Source: Pseudomonadota bacterium (lineage in GTDB: Bacteria; Pseudomonadota; Gammaproteobacteria; Burkholderiales; Gallionellaceae). Taken from it: a stretch of 64,000 nt of DNA. The stretch lies in contig JAJZUP010000001.1 in assembly GCA_021848465.1 (NCBI GenBank), forward strand, positions 310,001 to 374,000, read 5' to 3'. The notes beneath the pieces are model-generated. The model searched no databases. It was not told the DNA's origin and saw only the letters and a list, made by a program, of their open reading frames with translations. The first letter of the stretch is position 1; each line of letters starts with the position of its first letter. Of the stretch, positions 26,336 through 35,721 are shown one piece after another. The position numbers and the translations under genes were made by a program.

Positions 26336-26563
26336 TCAATCGTCGCCCGGCCCCGGTTCCTTTTCGCGTATCTGGTTCAGCAGATCCTCAGCATGCAGTT
26401 CGGTTTCGGCATGGATCATGCGGATAAGTCCAGCGGGGGCGCCGTCCTGCTCCGCGCGCAACTCCTTGGTGCGCGCGGAAGCAGTGCGGTAACTGTCGTG
26501 TTGCTCGATTTTTTCCAGCATCCGGATCGGCCGTTCGGTGATGCGGTAGATGAAATAAGGCAT
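26336..26563 (-). CDS. Small charged protein in the dsr tail
   Basis: A 75-residue protein starting MPYFIYRITERPIRMLEKIE, then a helical, highly charged part rich in Arg, Glu and His. I recall similar small MPYFIYKI-type proteins in sulfur-oxidising bacteria but have no function for them. It is 24 bases after the ankyrin gene and 4 bases before the Cys-rich gene, so cotranscription is likely. Confidence 0.65.
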   Translation of the reverse strand: MPYFIYRITERPIRMLEKIEQHDSYRTASARTKELRAEQDGAPAGLIRMIHAETELHAEDLLNQIREKEPGPGDD

Positions 26564-26587
26564 GGCAGGCTCCGTGGAGTCCGGCGC

Positions 26588-27061
26588 TCAGGCGCCGGGA
26601 CGCTTCATGAATGTGATGACCCCGGTATCGGGCGAGCTCTTGGTGGAGCAACTGCTTGCCTCTGGCCTGGCGTACTGTTCCGCCTCGTGCAGCATGTTGA
26701 TGACGTCGATATGAAACCTTTGCTTGGCCATCGCCAGCGCGGTATAGCCGCCTTCATTCTGGGCCAGCACATCGGCACCGGCATTCAGCAGGGTGGCGAC
26801 GATTTCGGCTTCGCCGTAACCGGCGGCCAGCATCAGCGGGCGCACGCCATAGCCGATGGGCGCCTCGATGTCAGCGCCCGCTTCGATCAGGAGCCGCACA
26901 ATATCGGCAAACCCATGTTTCAGTTCCGGGCTATAGCAAGCGCGGGTCAGCGCTGGCCAACCGTCTTCGTCACGCGCATTTACGTCCGCGCCAGCGGCCA
27001 GCAGGCGCTTCACTGTTTCCAAATCACCAGTTTGGGAGGCGTGTATCAGCTCACTCACCAT
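26588..27061 (-). CDS. Ankyrin repeat protein
   Basis: A 157-residue protein made mainly of four ankyrin repeats (about residues 4-125), seen in the units GDLETVKRLLAAGADVNARDEDGWPAL-like, DIVRLLIEAGADIEA, EAEIVATLLNAGADVLAQNEGGYTAL. The C-terminus is short and unstructured. No signal peptide. It is probably a protein-binding adaptor. It sits 12 bases after the exported hypothetical protein in the dsr tail. Confidence 0.85.
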   Translation of the reverse strand: MVSELIHASQTGDLETVKRLLAAGADVNARDEDGWPALTRACYSPELKHGFADIVRLLIEAGADIEAPIGYGVRPLMLAAGYGEAEIVATLLNAGADVLAQNEGGYTALAMAKQRFHIDVINMLHEAEQYARPEASSCSTKSSPDTGVITFMKRPGA

Positions 27062-27073
27062 GTCTCTCCACTG

Positions 27074-27976
27074 TCATTTCTTTACCGTGGCTTCCAGTGC
27101 AGAGCGGATTGCATCGGGTGTTTTCATGATGTTCATGAAGCTGTTCTTCCCCATCATGGAGAGGTCCGGAAAATTGATTGCGATGCGGAAGCGTGCATAC
27201 AGTGCATACACCTTGTTGCCGGAAACCAGCACTTCATATGGCAGGTGTGCGGTCGATTTCACGTCATGGAAATCGATTTCGCTCATGATGAAGGCGTCGT
27301 CGCGGTATTTGTTTTCGCCACTGCCTTTCAGCGATACGCCAAACAGCGTTTCCTGTTTGCCCGGCAAATCGACGCGATAAACCTTGCCGACACCGTTTGC
27401 GCCTTTCGACAGCTTGGCGTCGACAGCCTGTACTGCCTCATCGTAACTGCCGTATTCAGCGAGGACGCTGGGGTCGGTGAAATACTCCATGCCGATCATG
27501 TAGTGATATTTGCGCGCCTGGCTGGCGGTCAGGCCCTGGGCGGAGCCGAACTCCTCCATGCGCCCGAGGGCTTTGCCCAGGGCGGCGGAAACATCGGCCA
27601 GGTCGCCAGCCATGCGATATGCCGCGGCCATGTAGACCGGGTTGGTGTAGCTGACCTGCACCTTGTTTCCCGCAGCGGTGACGGCAATGCGCTGAACCGC
27701 GCCATAGCCGCCAAAGTCCGAGGCTGCTGCATTTTTCTTCAGCGCGTCGCTGGTGACGATGATGATGTCGGCAGTGGGGAAGGGGGCATATTCGCCGACA
27801 ACGGTGAAGCCCGCACCGCTCAGCGCACGTTTCACCTCCGCGCTTTTTTCGGCAACCGTACCGGCATTGTCCGATGCAAGAACGAAAGGCTTCAACATCG
27901 CGTCGGCGGCCAGCGCATTGGCGGCGGCAAACAGGCATATGGCAGACAGCAGCATCTTCTTCACGACTTGCATCAT
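27074..27976 (-). CDS. Exported protein, possibly DUF302-related
   Basis: A 300-residue exported protein. The signal peptide is about 1-25 (MMQVVKKMLLSAICLFAA and following, cut near ALAADA). The N-terminal domain (TVAEKSAEVKRALSGAGFTVVGEYAP, then YTNPVYMAAAYRM) has the helix-strand order and NP motif of DUF302-type domains, but similarity is weak. The rest (HDVKSTAHLPYEVLVSGNKVYALYARFRIAINFPDL) is unknown. GGGGAG lies seven bases before the start. It follows cysG by 38 bases. It could be a periplasmic factor of sulfur oxidation. Confidence 0.6.
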   Translation of the reverse strand: MMQVVKKMLLSAICLFAAANALAADAMLKPFVLASDNAGTVAEKSAEVKRALSGAGFTVVGEYAPFPTADIIIVTSDALKKNAAASDFGGYGAVQRIAVTAAGNKVQVSYTNPVYMAAAYRMAGDLADVSAALGKALGRMEEFGSAQGLTASQARKYHYMIGMEYFTDPSVLAEYGSYDEAVQAVDAKLSKGANGVGKVYRVDLPGKQETLFGVSLKGSGENKYRDDAFIMSEIDFHDVKSTAHLPYEVLVSGNKVYALYARFRIAINFPDLSMMGKNSFMNIMKTPDAIRSALEATVKK

Positions 27977-28014
27977 CTTGTTTCTCCCCGGTCTGGTTAA
28001 ATTTTGCAGCGAAA

Positions 28015-29394
28015 CTATTGCGGTTGCGGATGAAACCAGGCCAGCTTGTCGCGCAACGTGACGACGCCGCCGATGATGATCAGGGTCGGCGCCTGTGGCT
28101 GTTCGCGCGCGGCGATGTCCGGCAGGGTTTGCAGTGTGCCGGTGATGACGCGCTGCGTCGGCTGGGTGCCATGCTGCACGATGGCGATGGGTGTGGTTGC
28201 CGGCAGGCCGTGTTCGACCAGCTTGGCGCACAAAGTGTCCAGCCCGTGCAGCCCCATGTATACCACCACGGTTTGGCGGGGGCGCGCCAGCGCATCCCAG
28301 TCCAGGTTCATGGTGCCGTCTTTCAGGTGGCCGGTGACGAACATGCAGGATTGCGAGTAATCGCGGTGCGTCAGCGGAATGCCCGCATACGAGGCCACGC
28401 CGGAGGCAGCGGTGATGCCCGGCACCACCTGGAACGGGATGCCTTGCGCCGCCAGCGTTTCGATTTCCTCGCCGCCGCGCCCGAAGATGAACGGGTCGCC
28501 GCCCTTCAGGCGCAGCACGCGCTTGCCTTCCTTGGCGAGCCGCACCAGCAGGTCGTTGATTTCCTCCTGCGGCAGGGCGTGATCGGCACGGCGCTTGCCG
28601 ACGTAGATGCGCTCGGCGTCGCGCCGCGTCATCTCGACGATGGGTTTGGACACCAGCGCGTCGTACACCACCACGTCGGCCTTCTGCATCAGGCGCAACG
28701 CGCGGAAAGTGAGCAGATCAGGATCGCCGGGCCCTGCGCCTACGAGATACACTTCACCGCGTTGGATGTTGTCTTCGTCCTTGAACATCTGTTGCAACAT
28801 CGCTTCGGCGCCTGCCTCATCGCCGGTCAGCACCTTCTCGGCGACCACGCCCTCAAACACGCTTTCCCAGAAGATGCGGCGCTTGGCGGGATTGGTGACG
28901 TGAGTTTTCACTTCTTCGCGGAAGCGTTCGGCGAATGCGGCTAGACGGCTGTAGTTTTGCGGAATCACGGTTTCCAGCTTGCCGCGCATCATGCGCGTCA
29001 GCACCGGCGAAGCGCCGCCGCTGGAGAAGGCCACCATCAGTGGCGAGCGGTCGAGGATGGCCGGCATGATGAACGAGCACAACTCGGGATCGTCCACCAC
29101 GTTGACCGGGATGTTGCGCGCCTGCGCCAGCTCGGAGACCTGTTTGTTGACGGCGCGGTCGTTGGTGGCCGCGATCACCAGCTTCATGCCGTCCAGATGC
29201 TCGGGCATGAAGCGGGCGGTTATTGCTTCGACGCCTTGCGCAGATTTCAGGTCATCCGCGATTTCCGGCGCCACCACGCGCAGTTTCGCGCCCGCTTGCA
29301 GCAATACATCTGCCTTGCGCGTGGCGACGCCACCACCGCCGACGAGCAGGCAGGGCTTGCCGCGCACATTGGCAAAAATGGGCAGGAAATCCAC
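28015..29394 (-). CDS. cysG: Siroheme synthase (trifunctional CysG)
   Basis: Makes siroheme from uroporphyrinogen III. The N-terminal dehydrogenase/ferrochelatase part (about 1-210) has the NAD motif [13 protein letters not shown]. The C-terminal methyltransferase part (about 213-459) shows [32 protein letters not shown] and the PGITAASG motif. The start is GTG at 29394, one base after the DUF4202 gene. In this operon it supplies siroheme for DsrAB. 459 residues is the normal length. Confidence 0.97.
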   Translation of the reverse strand: MDFLPIFANVRGKPCLLVGGGGVATRKADVLLQAGAKLRVVAPEIADDLKSAQGVEAITARFMPEHLDGMKLVIAATNDRAVNKQVSELAQARNIPVNVVDDPELCSFIMPAILDRSPLMVAFSSGGASPVLTRMMRGKLETVIPQNYSRLAAFAERFREEVKTHVTNPAKRRIFWESVFEGVVAEKVLTGDEAGAEAMLQQMFKDEDNIQRGEVYLVGAGPGDPDLLTFRALRLMQKADVVVYDALVSKPIVEMTRRDAERIYVGKRRADHALPQEEINDLLVRLAKEGKRVLRLKGGDPFIFGRGGEEIETLAAQGIPFQVVPGITAASGVASYAGIPLTHRDYSQSCMFVTGHLKDGTMNLDWDALARPRQTVVVYMGLHGLDTLCAKLVEHGLPATTPIAIVQHGTQPTQRVITGTLQTLPDIAAREQPQAPTLIIIGGVVTLRDKLAWFHPQPQ

Positions 29395-29395
29395 G

Positions 29396-29998
29396 TCAGC
29401 CCTTGATCGATTTCAGGATCAGCGGCACCAGCGCTTCCGGCAACTTGATCTTGCCGGCCAGCGCAAACTCATGGGCGCGCTCGGACATCTTGTCCCAGGT
29501 TTTCTTGATGATGAGGATCCACTTGGCCTCGTCGTAATCGGGCTTCTGCTGCGCGAAGCCGAGCATGTAATGCTCGATGAACACCAGGTCCACCACGTCT
29601 TCCATCATCTGGGTTTCGGGATTGGTCTTGAGGTCTTTCTTGCCGATGATGGTTTTTACGCGCGCAATCATCTCGTCGTCGTAGCCGACTTGCTTCATCA
29701 AAGCACCGGCGGTCTCAGCATGGAATTTGTACAGGTTGGTGCGCCACAGCATGTAGCCTTTCTTGTCCATCGGGTAGTCGCTGCGCGGGCTCTTCCAGCG
29801 CTGGATATGCTGTGCGCGACAGGCCAGCTTCACGGCCTCAGACGCTTCGGGCGCAAAGCGCTGCTGCATTTCGGTCATGCGCTGTGCGTAGAGCAGCTCC
29901 TTGGGATACTCCTTGCCGTCGAATGTTTCCTTGTTCGGGTCTTCCGCATTGGCGTTGTCGAACGCCGCAATCGCGGCCTGGTACAGGTTCTGGCTCAT
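29396..29998 (-). CDS. DUF4202 family protein
   Basis: A 200-residue cytoplasmic protein of the DUF4202 family. The family is recognised by the [38 protein letters not shown] region and by [15 protein letters not shown]. The conserved His, Arg and Asp residues suggest an HD-like or metal-dependent fold, but no activity is established. It overlaps dsrN by 4 bases and precedes cysG by 1 base, so it is firmly within the siroheme part of the dsr operon. Confidence 0.85.
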   Translation of the reverse strand: MSQNLYQAAIAAFDNANAEDPNKETFDGKEYPKELLYAQRMTEMQQRFAPEASEAVKLACRAQHIQRWKSPRSDYPMDKKGYMLWRTNLYKFHAETAGALMKQVGYDDEMIARVKTIIGKKDLKTNPETQMMEDVVDLVFIEHYMLGFAQQKPDYDEAKWILIIKKTWDKMSERAHEFALAGKIKLPEALVPLILKSIKG

Positions 29999-31398
29999 AT
30001 TGCTTTCTCGCTGTTAGATGTTGTTGAAGTGCTCTGTTCCTTGCAGCGCCGCACAAAGGCGACGAAGCGCGTAGCCCAGTAGCAACTGCCGATGGTGCGC
30101 AAATGGGTGTAGGACGCCAGCAGGTTATTCAGGATCAGGCCATCGCGCTCGCCGTCGATGCCATAGCCGCGCTCGACATGGTAAGCGAAGCGGCTGTCGA
30201 GCGGAAGATTTTCCAGCTTCGAGTAATGGAACTCATGCGCTTTGATTTGCCGGGCAGGCATGTCCGGACGCGGCCAGGGGTGGCTGGCATCTTCCTTGAG
30301 GTGCACATAGCCGCGACCGATCGGTTTGGCATGCATGGTGACGTCCCCGGGGATCGCACCGACCATCTGGTATGTGCGGCCTTCATAGGCGATGCTGCGT
30401 GACAGATACATCAGGCCGCCGCACTCGGCATAGGCGGGCAGGCCGCCGGCAATGGCTTGCCGGATTTCAGTGCGCAAGCTGGCATTGGCCTCCAGTTCAA
30501 CGGCACATGCTTCCGGGAAACCACCGCCGATATACAAGCCATCAACCTGCGGCAGGTGCGCATCGTTCAGCGCATCGAACGGCACCAGCTCCGCGCCCGC
30601 CGCTTCGAGCGCATCCAGGTCGTCGGCATAATAGAAGCCGAAAGCACGGTCGCGTGCGATGCCGATGCGCACCTTGGCGTTCGGTATCGCCACGATTTCG
30701 GCGCTGTGGGGAGCCGGCAGCGCCGCCTTTTCCGACAGGGACAACAGTTTATCCAGATCCACCTGTTCGGCGATGGCGTCTCCAATCTGGCGAATCTTCG
30801 CCTGCGCGACAATGGATTCGTTGCTCGGGATCAGGCCGAGGTGTCGCTCGACGATGGAGAGGCGCTCATCGTGCTGAATGGCGCCGATTACCGGAACATC
30901 GGTGTAGTGCTCGATGACCTGGCGCAATTTGCTTTCATGGCGCGAGCCGCCCAGGTTGTTCAGGATTACACCGGCAATATGGATGTCCTTGTCGAAGGCC
31001 TGGTAGCCGAGGATCAAAGGGGCGATGCCGCGCGTCATGCCGCGCGCGTCGATGACCAGCATCACCGGCAAGTCGAGCAGCTTTGCCAGCGCGGCATTGC
31101 TGTTGCTGCCATCCAGCGACAGCCCGTCGTACAGCCCCTTGTTGCCTTCGACCAGGTTGACCTCGGCCGCATGGCGCACAAAGGTGGTGACGACATCGTC
31201 ATTTTCCATCAGGTACAGGTCGAGGTTGCGGCAGGGGCGGCCGGCAGCTTGTGCCAGCCACATCGGGTCGATGTAATCGGGACCTTTCTTGTAGGGCTGC
31301 ACCTGGTGCCCGCGCGCGGCAAGCGCCGCACACAGGCCGATGCTGACCATGGTTTTGCCCGAAGACTTGTGGGCTGCCGAGATGAGAAAGCGGTTCAT
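29995..31398 (-). CDS. dsrN: Siroheme amidase DsrN (cobyrinate a,c-diamide synthase family)
   Basis: Glutamine-dependent amidotransferase that amidates siroheme to the form found in DsrAB. The N-terminal P-loop-like part reads LISAAHKSSGKTMVSIGL, followed by KKGPDYIDPMW. The C-terminal glutamine amidotransferase domain has PAYAECGGLMYLS with the catalytic Cys and a later EFHYS with His. 467 residues, as for CobB-like proteins. Its place right after dsrP and the absence of other cobalamin genes support DsrN rather than a vitamin B12 role. Confidence 0.92.
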   Translation of the reverse strand: MNRFLISAAHKSSGKTMVSIGLCAALAARGHQVQPYKKGPDYIDPMWLAQAAGRPCRNLDLYLMENDDVVTTFVRHAAEVNLVEGNKGLYDGLSLDGSNSNAALAKLLDLPVMLVIDARGMTRGIAPLILGYQAFDKDIHIAGVILNNLGGSRHESKLRQVIEHYTDVPVIGAIQHDERLSIVERHLGLIPSNESIVAQAKIRQIGDAIAEQVDLDKLLSLSEKAALPAPHSAEIVAIPNAKVRIGIARDRAFGFYYADDLDALEAAGAELVPFDALNDAHLPQVDGLYIGGGFPEACAVELEANASLRTEIRQAIAGGLPAYAECGGLMYLSRSIAYEGRTYQMVGAIPGDVTMHAKPIGRGYVHLKEDASHPWPRPDMPARQIKAHEFHYSKLENLPLDSRFAYHVERGYGIDGERDGLILNNLLASYTHLRTIGSCYWATRFVAFVRRCKEQSTSTTSNSEKAI

Positions 31399-31437
31399 GC
31401 GACCTCTGTTTGCAGTTGTAAGGCGCGTCAGCAGGCC

Positions 31438-32619
31438 TTAGTCCGCAATATAGGCCTTGTCCTGCGGCATGAAGTTCAGCACGCGCACGCTGACCGTGGT
31501 GATAATAAAGGCAATTGCCAATCCACCAAAGCCGAGCAGGAATTCGTAGATCGACGGGGTGTAGCTGGCAATCTGTCCGTCGCCGAAGCTGCTGTGAACC
31601 TCATAGCCGGGGAAAATATCGAGCGGGTATGCCTGTCCGCCGATGATGAAAACGTACAGCAGGGCAAACGCACCGAAGATGACCAGCAGCGAAGCGAGCA
31701 TCACGCATTTACCCTTGCCGAGGCCGGGCAGGTAGATCAGGGCCAACGGCACGAGGTTGCCCAGCAGCACATAGCCCCACCAGAACAGGTTGGTATAGAT
31801 GCCGCCATCGCGCAGGATGAAGTGCTCAAAGCCGACGCGGTGCGAGAAATACAAGTTGGTGAGGTGGTACACCGCCACCATGTACAGCGAGCCGATCACG
31901 AAAACGCCGAGCAGGTTTTTCTTGCGGTTCATGATGGCCGGGTCGAGCTGCTTTTCATTCCAGGCGTAGATGTTGGCTTGCACCACATGGAATACCGCCA
32001 GGCCCCAGGCAAACGACAGCACGATGAACATCGGCGGCAGGACGGCGGAGCCGTAGGCCTGGCGCGCGGTCAGGAAGGCGAAGATCAGGCCGGTACCGGT
32101 GGTCAGGATGAAGCGCCAGGCGAAAACCGCGAGTCCGGCCGGTTTGTTCCAGGGGTTCATGCGCTGTTCCATCATGGTCCACAGGTAGAGTACCACCAGC
32201 GAGAACATGCCGGAATACAGCACCACGTTCCAGGCGAACACAGACGTGAGGTTGTAATTGGTAGCGGCGACGATGATGCGATCCGGGCGTCCCAGGTCGA
32301 GCATCAGCACGGTCAGGCCGCCCGCCAGCATCGCGATCGACAGCAGGCTGGCCAGCGGCGCGCGCGCTTTGTAGATGGCCTTGCCGAACACCGAGCCGAT
32401 GGAGGCGACGTTCAGCACGCCCGATGCCGCGACAATCAGGAAGATCGCAAACACGTGCGGGATGCCCCAGACAATCTGGTTGTTCATGCCGCTGATGATG
32501 TGCCCATGCGATTCCATCATGTGCACGGCATACAGGCCGGCCAGAGCGACCAAGCCGCCCGCAGCCAGCAGGACATAGAAGAGGCGATTCTTGAAGTGGA
32601 GTGATGAGAGGCTGGGCAT
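31438..32619 (-). CDS. dsrP: DsrP, NrfD-like quinone-interacting membrane subunit
   Basis: Integral membrane subunit of DsrMKJOP, exchanging electrons with quinone. About ten membrane helices fill the 393 residues. PSLSSLHFKNRLFYVLL starts the first helix, and GRPDRIIVAATNYN and the MEQRMNPWNKP loop are NrfD-like. The start is either ATG at 32619 (better spaced from AAGGA) or GTG at 32625. It overlaps or abuts the dsrO stop. Confidence 0.94.
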   Translation of the reverse strand: MPSLSSLHFKNRLFYVLLAAGGLVALAGLYAVHMMESHGHIISGMNNQIVWGIPHVFAIFLIVAASGVLNVASIGSVFGKAIYKARAPLASLLSIAMLAGGLTVLMLDLGRPDRIIVAATNYNLTSVFAWNVVLYSGMFSLVVLYLWTMMEQRMNPWNKPAGLAVFAWRFILTTGTGLIFAFLTARQAYGSAVLPPMFIVLSFAWGLAVFHVVQANIYAWNEKQLDPAIMNRKKNLLGVFVIGSLYMVAVYHLTNLYFSHRVGFEHFILRDGGIYTNLFWWGYVLLGNLVPLALIYLPGLGKGKCVMLASLLVIFGAFALLYVFIIGGQAYPLDIFPGYEVHSSFGDGQIASYTPSIYEFLLGFGGLAIAFIITTVSVRVLNFMPQDKAYIAD

Positions 32620-32621
32620 GG

Positions 32622-33338
32622 TCACAGTCCTTGGTAACGGATGCCGGGATTCAGCTGCAGGTCAGCACGTACTTGCACTGAAGCGACGCTGAGGATTTTC
32701 TTGGCAATGGCGCTTTCCGGGTCATTCAGGTTGCCGAACAGGATAGCCTGGTTGGTGCACGCTTCGGTGCAGGCCGGTTGCTGGCCCTGGTCAATGCGAT
32801 GCACGCACAGGGTGCAGCTTTCCACGGTGCCTTTGCCGCGTGGAACATCCGGGTTCTGGTCGTGCAGCGGCTCATGCACAAACGAGCGGGCCTTGTAGGG
32901 GCAGGCCATCATGCAATAGCGGCAACCGATGCAGCGATGCTTGTCCACCAGCACAATGCCGTCCGCACGCTTGAACGAAGCGGCGGTCGGGCAGACATCC
33001 ACACAAGGCGGGTGCGCGCAATGCTGGCACATCATCGGCAGCGAGATTTCGCGGCCGCTGCTGATGTCCTTGATGTTGATCTTGCGCATCCATTGCGGGT
33101 CGGTGGGCAGATTGTTGTTCTTCCAGCCATTCTCTCGGCTGCAGGCATTCACGCAATCGTTGCAGCCTTCCTTGCACAGTGCGGTGTCGATCAGCATGCC
33201 CCAGCGCACTTTGCTGTCCGCGCCATCGGACTTGGCCTGTGCTGCCTCAAACAGCAGCATCCCGGGCGCAATGGCAACGGCGGCTGCGCCCAGCGTGGTC
33301 TTCAGGAAATTCCTGCGCTGAATATCCGCGTTGCTCAT
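32622..33338 (-). CDS. dsrO: DsrO, periplasmic iron-sulfur protein
   Basis: Electron-transfer subunit of DsrMKJOP. The Tat signal QRRNFLKTTLGAAAVAIAP directs it to the periplasm. Four 4Fe-4S Cys groups are visible (CKEGCNDCVNAC, CQHCAHPPCVDVC, CIGCRYCMMAC, CTLC...CTEAC). 238 residues from the start at 33338 (MSNADIQRR). It overlaps dsrJ by 4 bases. Confidence 0.96.
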   Translation of the reverse strand: MSNADIQRRNFLKTTLGAAAVAIAPGMLLFEAAQAKSDGADSKVRWGMLIDTALCKEGCNDCVNACSRENGWKNNNLPTDPQWMRKINIKDISSGREISLPMMCQHCAHPPCVDVCPTAASFKRADGIVLVDKHRCIGCRYCMMACPYKARSFVHEPLHDQNPDVPRGKGTVESCTLCVHRIDQGQQPACTEACTNQAILFGNLNDPESAIAKKILSVASVQVRADLQLNPGIRYQGL

Positions 33339-33721
33339 TTGCCTTCCCTCTGATTTTTCAACCATGCGCTTTTCCGGATGCCGGAGTGGCACTCAAAACA
33401 ATCGATCTTGACCGCCTCATATTTGTGGCAAGCCACGCAGAAGCTGTCGTCGCGCGCAATCACGCTATCATCCTTGGTGCTGGCATGACACTCGATGCAG
33501 TTCTTCAGGCTGATCTGGTCGTCGCGGATACCCTTGCGCAAGGTTTCATCGCGCTGGTGTATCAGCAGGTGCATATGGTTCTTGCGCATCCATTGCGGGT
33601 CCCGGACACACTGACCACCTTTGCCAATGTCGATCTTGGGCATGCTTTCTGCCGCCTGTGCTGCCTGACCGCAGAGCACCAGCATGCCCAGCACCACGAA
33701 AAGATTGCGCAATAGCCTCAT
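33335..33721 (-). CDS. dsrJ: DsrJ, triheme cytochrome c
   Basis: Periplasmic or membrane-anchored triheme cytochrome of DsrMKJOP. After an N-terminal hydrophobic segment (about 4-23) come the haem sites CIECH, CVACH and CFECH. Upstream is Cys in GGQCVRDPQWMRKNHM, the segment supplying the unusual Cys ligand known for DsrJ. 128 residues. It overlaps dsrO and follows dsrL by 6 bases. Confidence 0.96.
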   Translation of the reverse strand: MRLLRNLFVVLGMLVLCGQAAQAAESMPKIDIGKGGQCVRDPQWMRKNHMHLLIHQRDETLRKGIRDDQISLKNCIECHASTKDDSVIARDDSFCVACHKYEAVKIDCFECHSGIRKSAWLKNQREGK

Positions 33722-33727
33722 GCCGTT

Positions 33728-35701
33728 TTACTCGCCCAGGCCCATCTGGATATAGCCGGTCGGGCACACGTCTGCACAGATATGGCAACCGATGCACTTG
33801 TCGTAGTCGGTCGCAACATAGCGGCCCAGCGTGGCCTCGGATTTCTTGACCCGGTACACGGCGGTCTGCGGACAATAAACGACGCAGTTGTCACATTCGA
33901 AGCACATACCGCAGCTCATGCAGCGCTTGGCTTCGGCCTGCGCCTGCTTTTCATCCAGCACGCCCAAGCGATCCTGGAAGTTATTCAGCGCGCTTTCCCT
34001 GTCCAGCGTCACCACCTCGCGCTTGTTGCGCGGGGTAAAGTTGAAGTGGCCGAGGAACAGCTTGTCATGCGGGATGACATAGCGGTCGGAACGGTTGTCG
34101 AAGTTGTGCACGGCCTGGTTGGTGAAGCAGGTGCCACGTGTCGGCTCTTCCATCGGCTTGGGATCCAGGCCTTTTTCCGCCATCTTGCGCAGCAGGTCGA
34201 ACTGGTGCGCGTCGATCTTCGGGCGCTTTTCCAGGTCTTTGCCCTGCAGGAAATTGTGGATACCGTCGGCGGCGATCGAGCCGTGGCCCACCGCGGTCGT
34301 CAGCAGGTGCGGACGGATCACGTCGCCACCGGCAAACACGCCTTGCTGGCCGTTCACTACATAGTTGCGGTCAGTGCTGACCGCGCCCTTGCCGTTGTTG
34401 AATTCTTCCATGCCGGTGAAATCAACTGACTGGCCGATCGCGGAAACGATCAGGTCGGCTTCGATGTCGTATTCGGTGCCTTCAATCTTGTTGACCTCCA
34501 GCCTGCCGCCCACGAATTTGGCTTCGCACTTGGCGACGCGCAAGGCAGTGGCGCGGCCATTGGCATCTTTCACCACGCTGACCGGCATCATGCCGCCGAG
34601 GATGTAAATGCCCTCAGCCAGCGCCTGCTCGATCTCGTGCTTGTTCGCCTGCATCTTGTCGATCGGGAATACCGAAGTCAGGGCCACTTCGGCGCCTTCC
34701 TTGGCGGAAATTTCTGCCACGTCCTGTGCCAGGCGGCCGGCGATGGCCTGCTCGGAGTCGGTCGGGTGCGCATGCTTGATATGGCCGAGGCGGCGTGCAA
34801 CGGTCGCCACGTCAATCGAGGTGTCGCCACCGCCGACCACGACCACGCGCTTGCCGACATGTTGCAGGCGGCCGTCGTTGAAGGCTTTCAGGAAAGCGGT
34901 TGCGGTCACCACATTGGGTGCGTCGCTGTCCGGCAGCGGCAGCGCGCGGCCGGCCTGGGCGCCCATGCCAAGGAATACCGCATCGAATTCCTTGCGGATT
35001 TGCGCCAGCGTGATGTCCTTGCCGATATGCGTCTTCATGCGGGTCTTCACGCCCAGGTCGAGAATGCGCTGGATTTCCGCATCCAGCACGTCGCGAGGCG
35101 TACGGAAGCCGGGGATGCCATAACGCATCATGCCGCCGAGCTTTTCATGCTCTTCGAAAACCGTGACCTCATGGCCCTTCATGACCAACTGGTAGGCGCA
35201 AGACAGGCTGGCCGGGCCGCCGCCGATGACAGCGACCTTCTTGCCGGTAGGCGCTGCGGTCGGCTTGTTGAATTTCAGGTTGTTCTGGATTGCATATTCG
35301 CCGAGGAAATGCTCGACCGAGTTGATGCCGACGTGGTCTTCCACTTCGTTACGGTTACAGCCGCTCTCGCACGGAGCCGGGCATACGCGGCCCATGACAG
35401 CCGGGAACGGGTTGGCTTCGGTCAGGCGGCGCCAGGCGTATTCCTGCCAGGGCATGATCGGTGTCTTGCCGTCGGCACCGACTGGCACCTTCTCGGTGCC
35501 GCGGACGATCGAGAGGTAGCCGCGGATGTCTTCACCGGCCGGGCAACTGCCTTGGCAAGGCGGCGTGGACTGGATGTAAGTCGGGCATTTGTAGGAATGA
35601 CCGGCCTGGAAGATTTTTTCATTCCAGCGCTTGACCTGGTTGTTGCCATCCTTGAAACGGCGGAAGGTGAGCGGTTGAGGGGTATCGGTTGTTGCAGACA
35701 T
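33728..35701 (-). CDS. dsrL: DsrL, iron-sulfur flavoprotein NAD(P)H:acceptor oxidoreductase
   Basis: Cytoplasmic partner of DsrAB that links it to NAD(P). It resembles the small subunit of glutamate synthase. The N-terminal Cys cluster includes CQGSCPAGEDIRGY. The FAD-binding motif is VAVIGGGPASLSCAYQLV (about 150) and the NAD motif VVVVGGGDTSIDVATVARRL. The C-terminus carries two 4Fe-4S sites, CMSCGMCFECDNCVVYCP and CIGCHICADVCPTG. 657 residues, typical of DsrL. Confidence 0.95.
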   Translation of the reverse strand: MSATTDTPQPLTFRRFKDGNNQVKRWNEKIFQAGHSYKCPTYIQSTPPCQGSCPAGEDIRGYLSIVRGTEKVPVGADGKTPIMPWQEYAWRRLTEANPFPAVMGRVCPAPCESGCNRNEVEDHVGINSVEHFLGEYAIQNNLKFNKPTAAPTGKKVAVIGGGPASLSCAYQLVMKGHEVTVFEEHEKLGGMMRYGIPGFRTPRDVLDAEIQRILDLGVKTRMKTHIGKDITLAQIRKEFDAVFLGMGAQAGRALPLPDSDAPNVVTATAFLKAFNDGRLQHVGKRVVVVGGGDTSIDVATVARRLGHIKHAHPTDSEQAIAGRLAQDVAEISAKEGAEVALTSVFPIDKMQANKHEIEQALAEGIYILGGMMPVSVVKDANGRATALRVAKCEAKFVGGRLEVNKIEGTEYDIEADLIVSAIGQSVDFTGMEEFNNGKGAVSTDRNYVVNGQQGVFAGGDVIRPHLLTTAVGHGSIAADGIHNFLQGKDLEKRPKIDAHQFDLLRKMAEKGLDPKPMEEPTRGTCFTNQAVHNFDNRSDRYVIPHDKLFLGHFNFTPRNKREVVTLDRESALNNFQDRLGVLDEKQAQAEAKRCMSCGMCFECDNCVVYCPQTAVYRVKKSEATLGRYVATDYDKCIGCHICADVCPTGYIQMGLGE

Positions 35702-35721
35702 CGCATTGCCTCCAATGTTGA

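Noticed and set aside
25864-28000. Long plus-strand open frame opposite the dsr tail genes
   Set aside because: It lies antisense to several GC-rich genes with clear family matches and has no recognisable domain; it is a codon-bias shadow.
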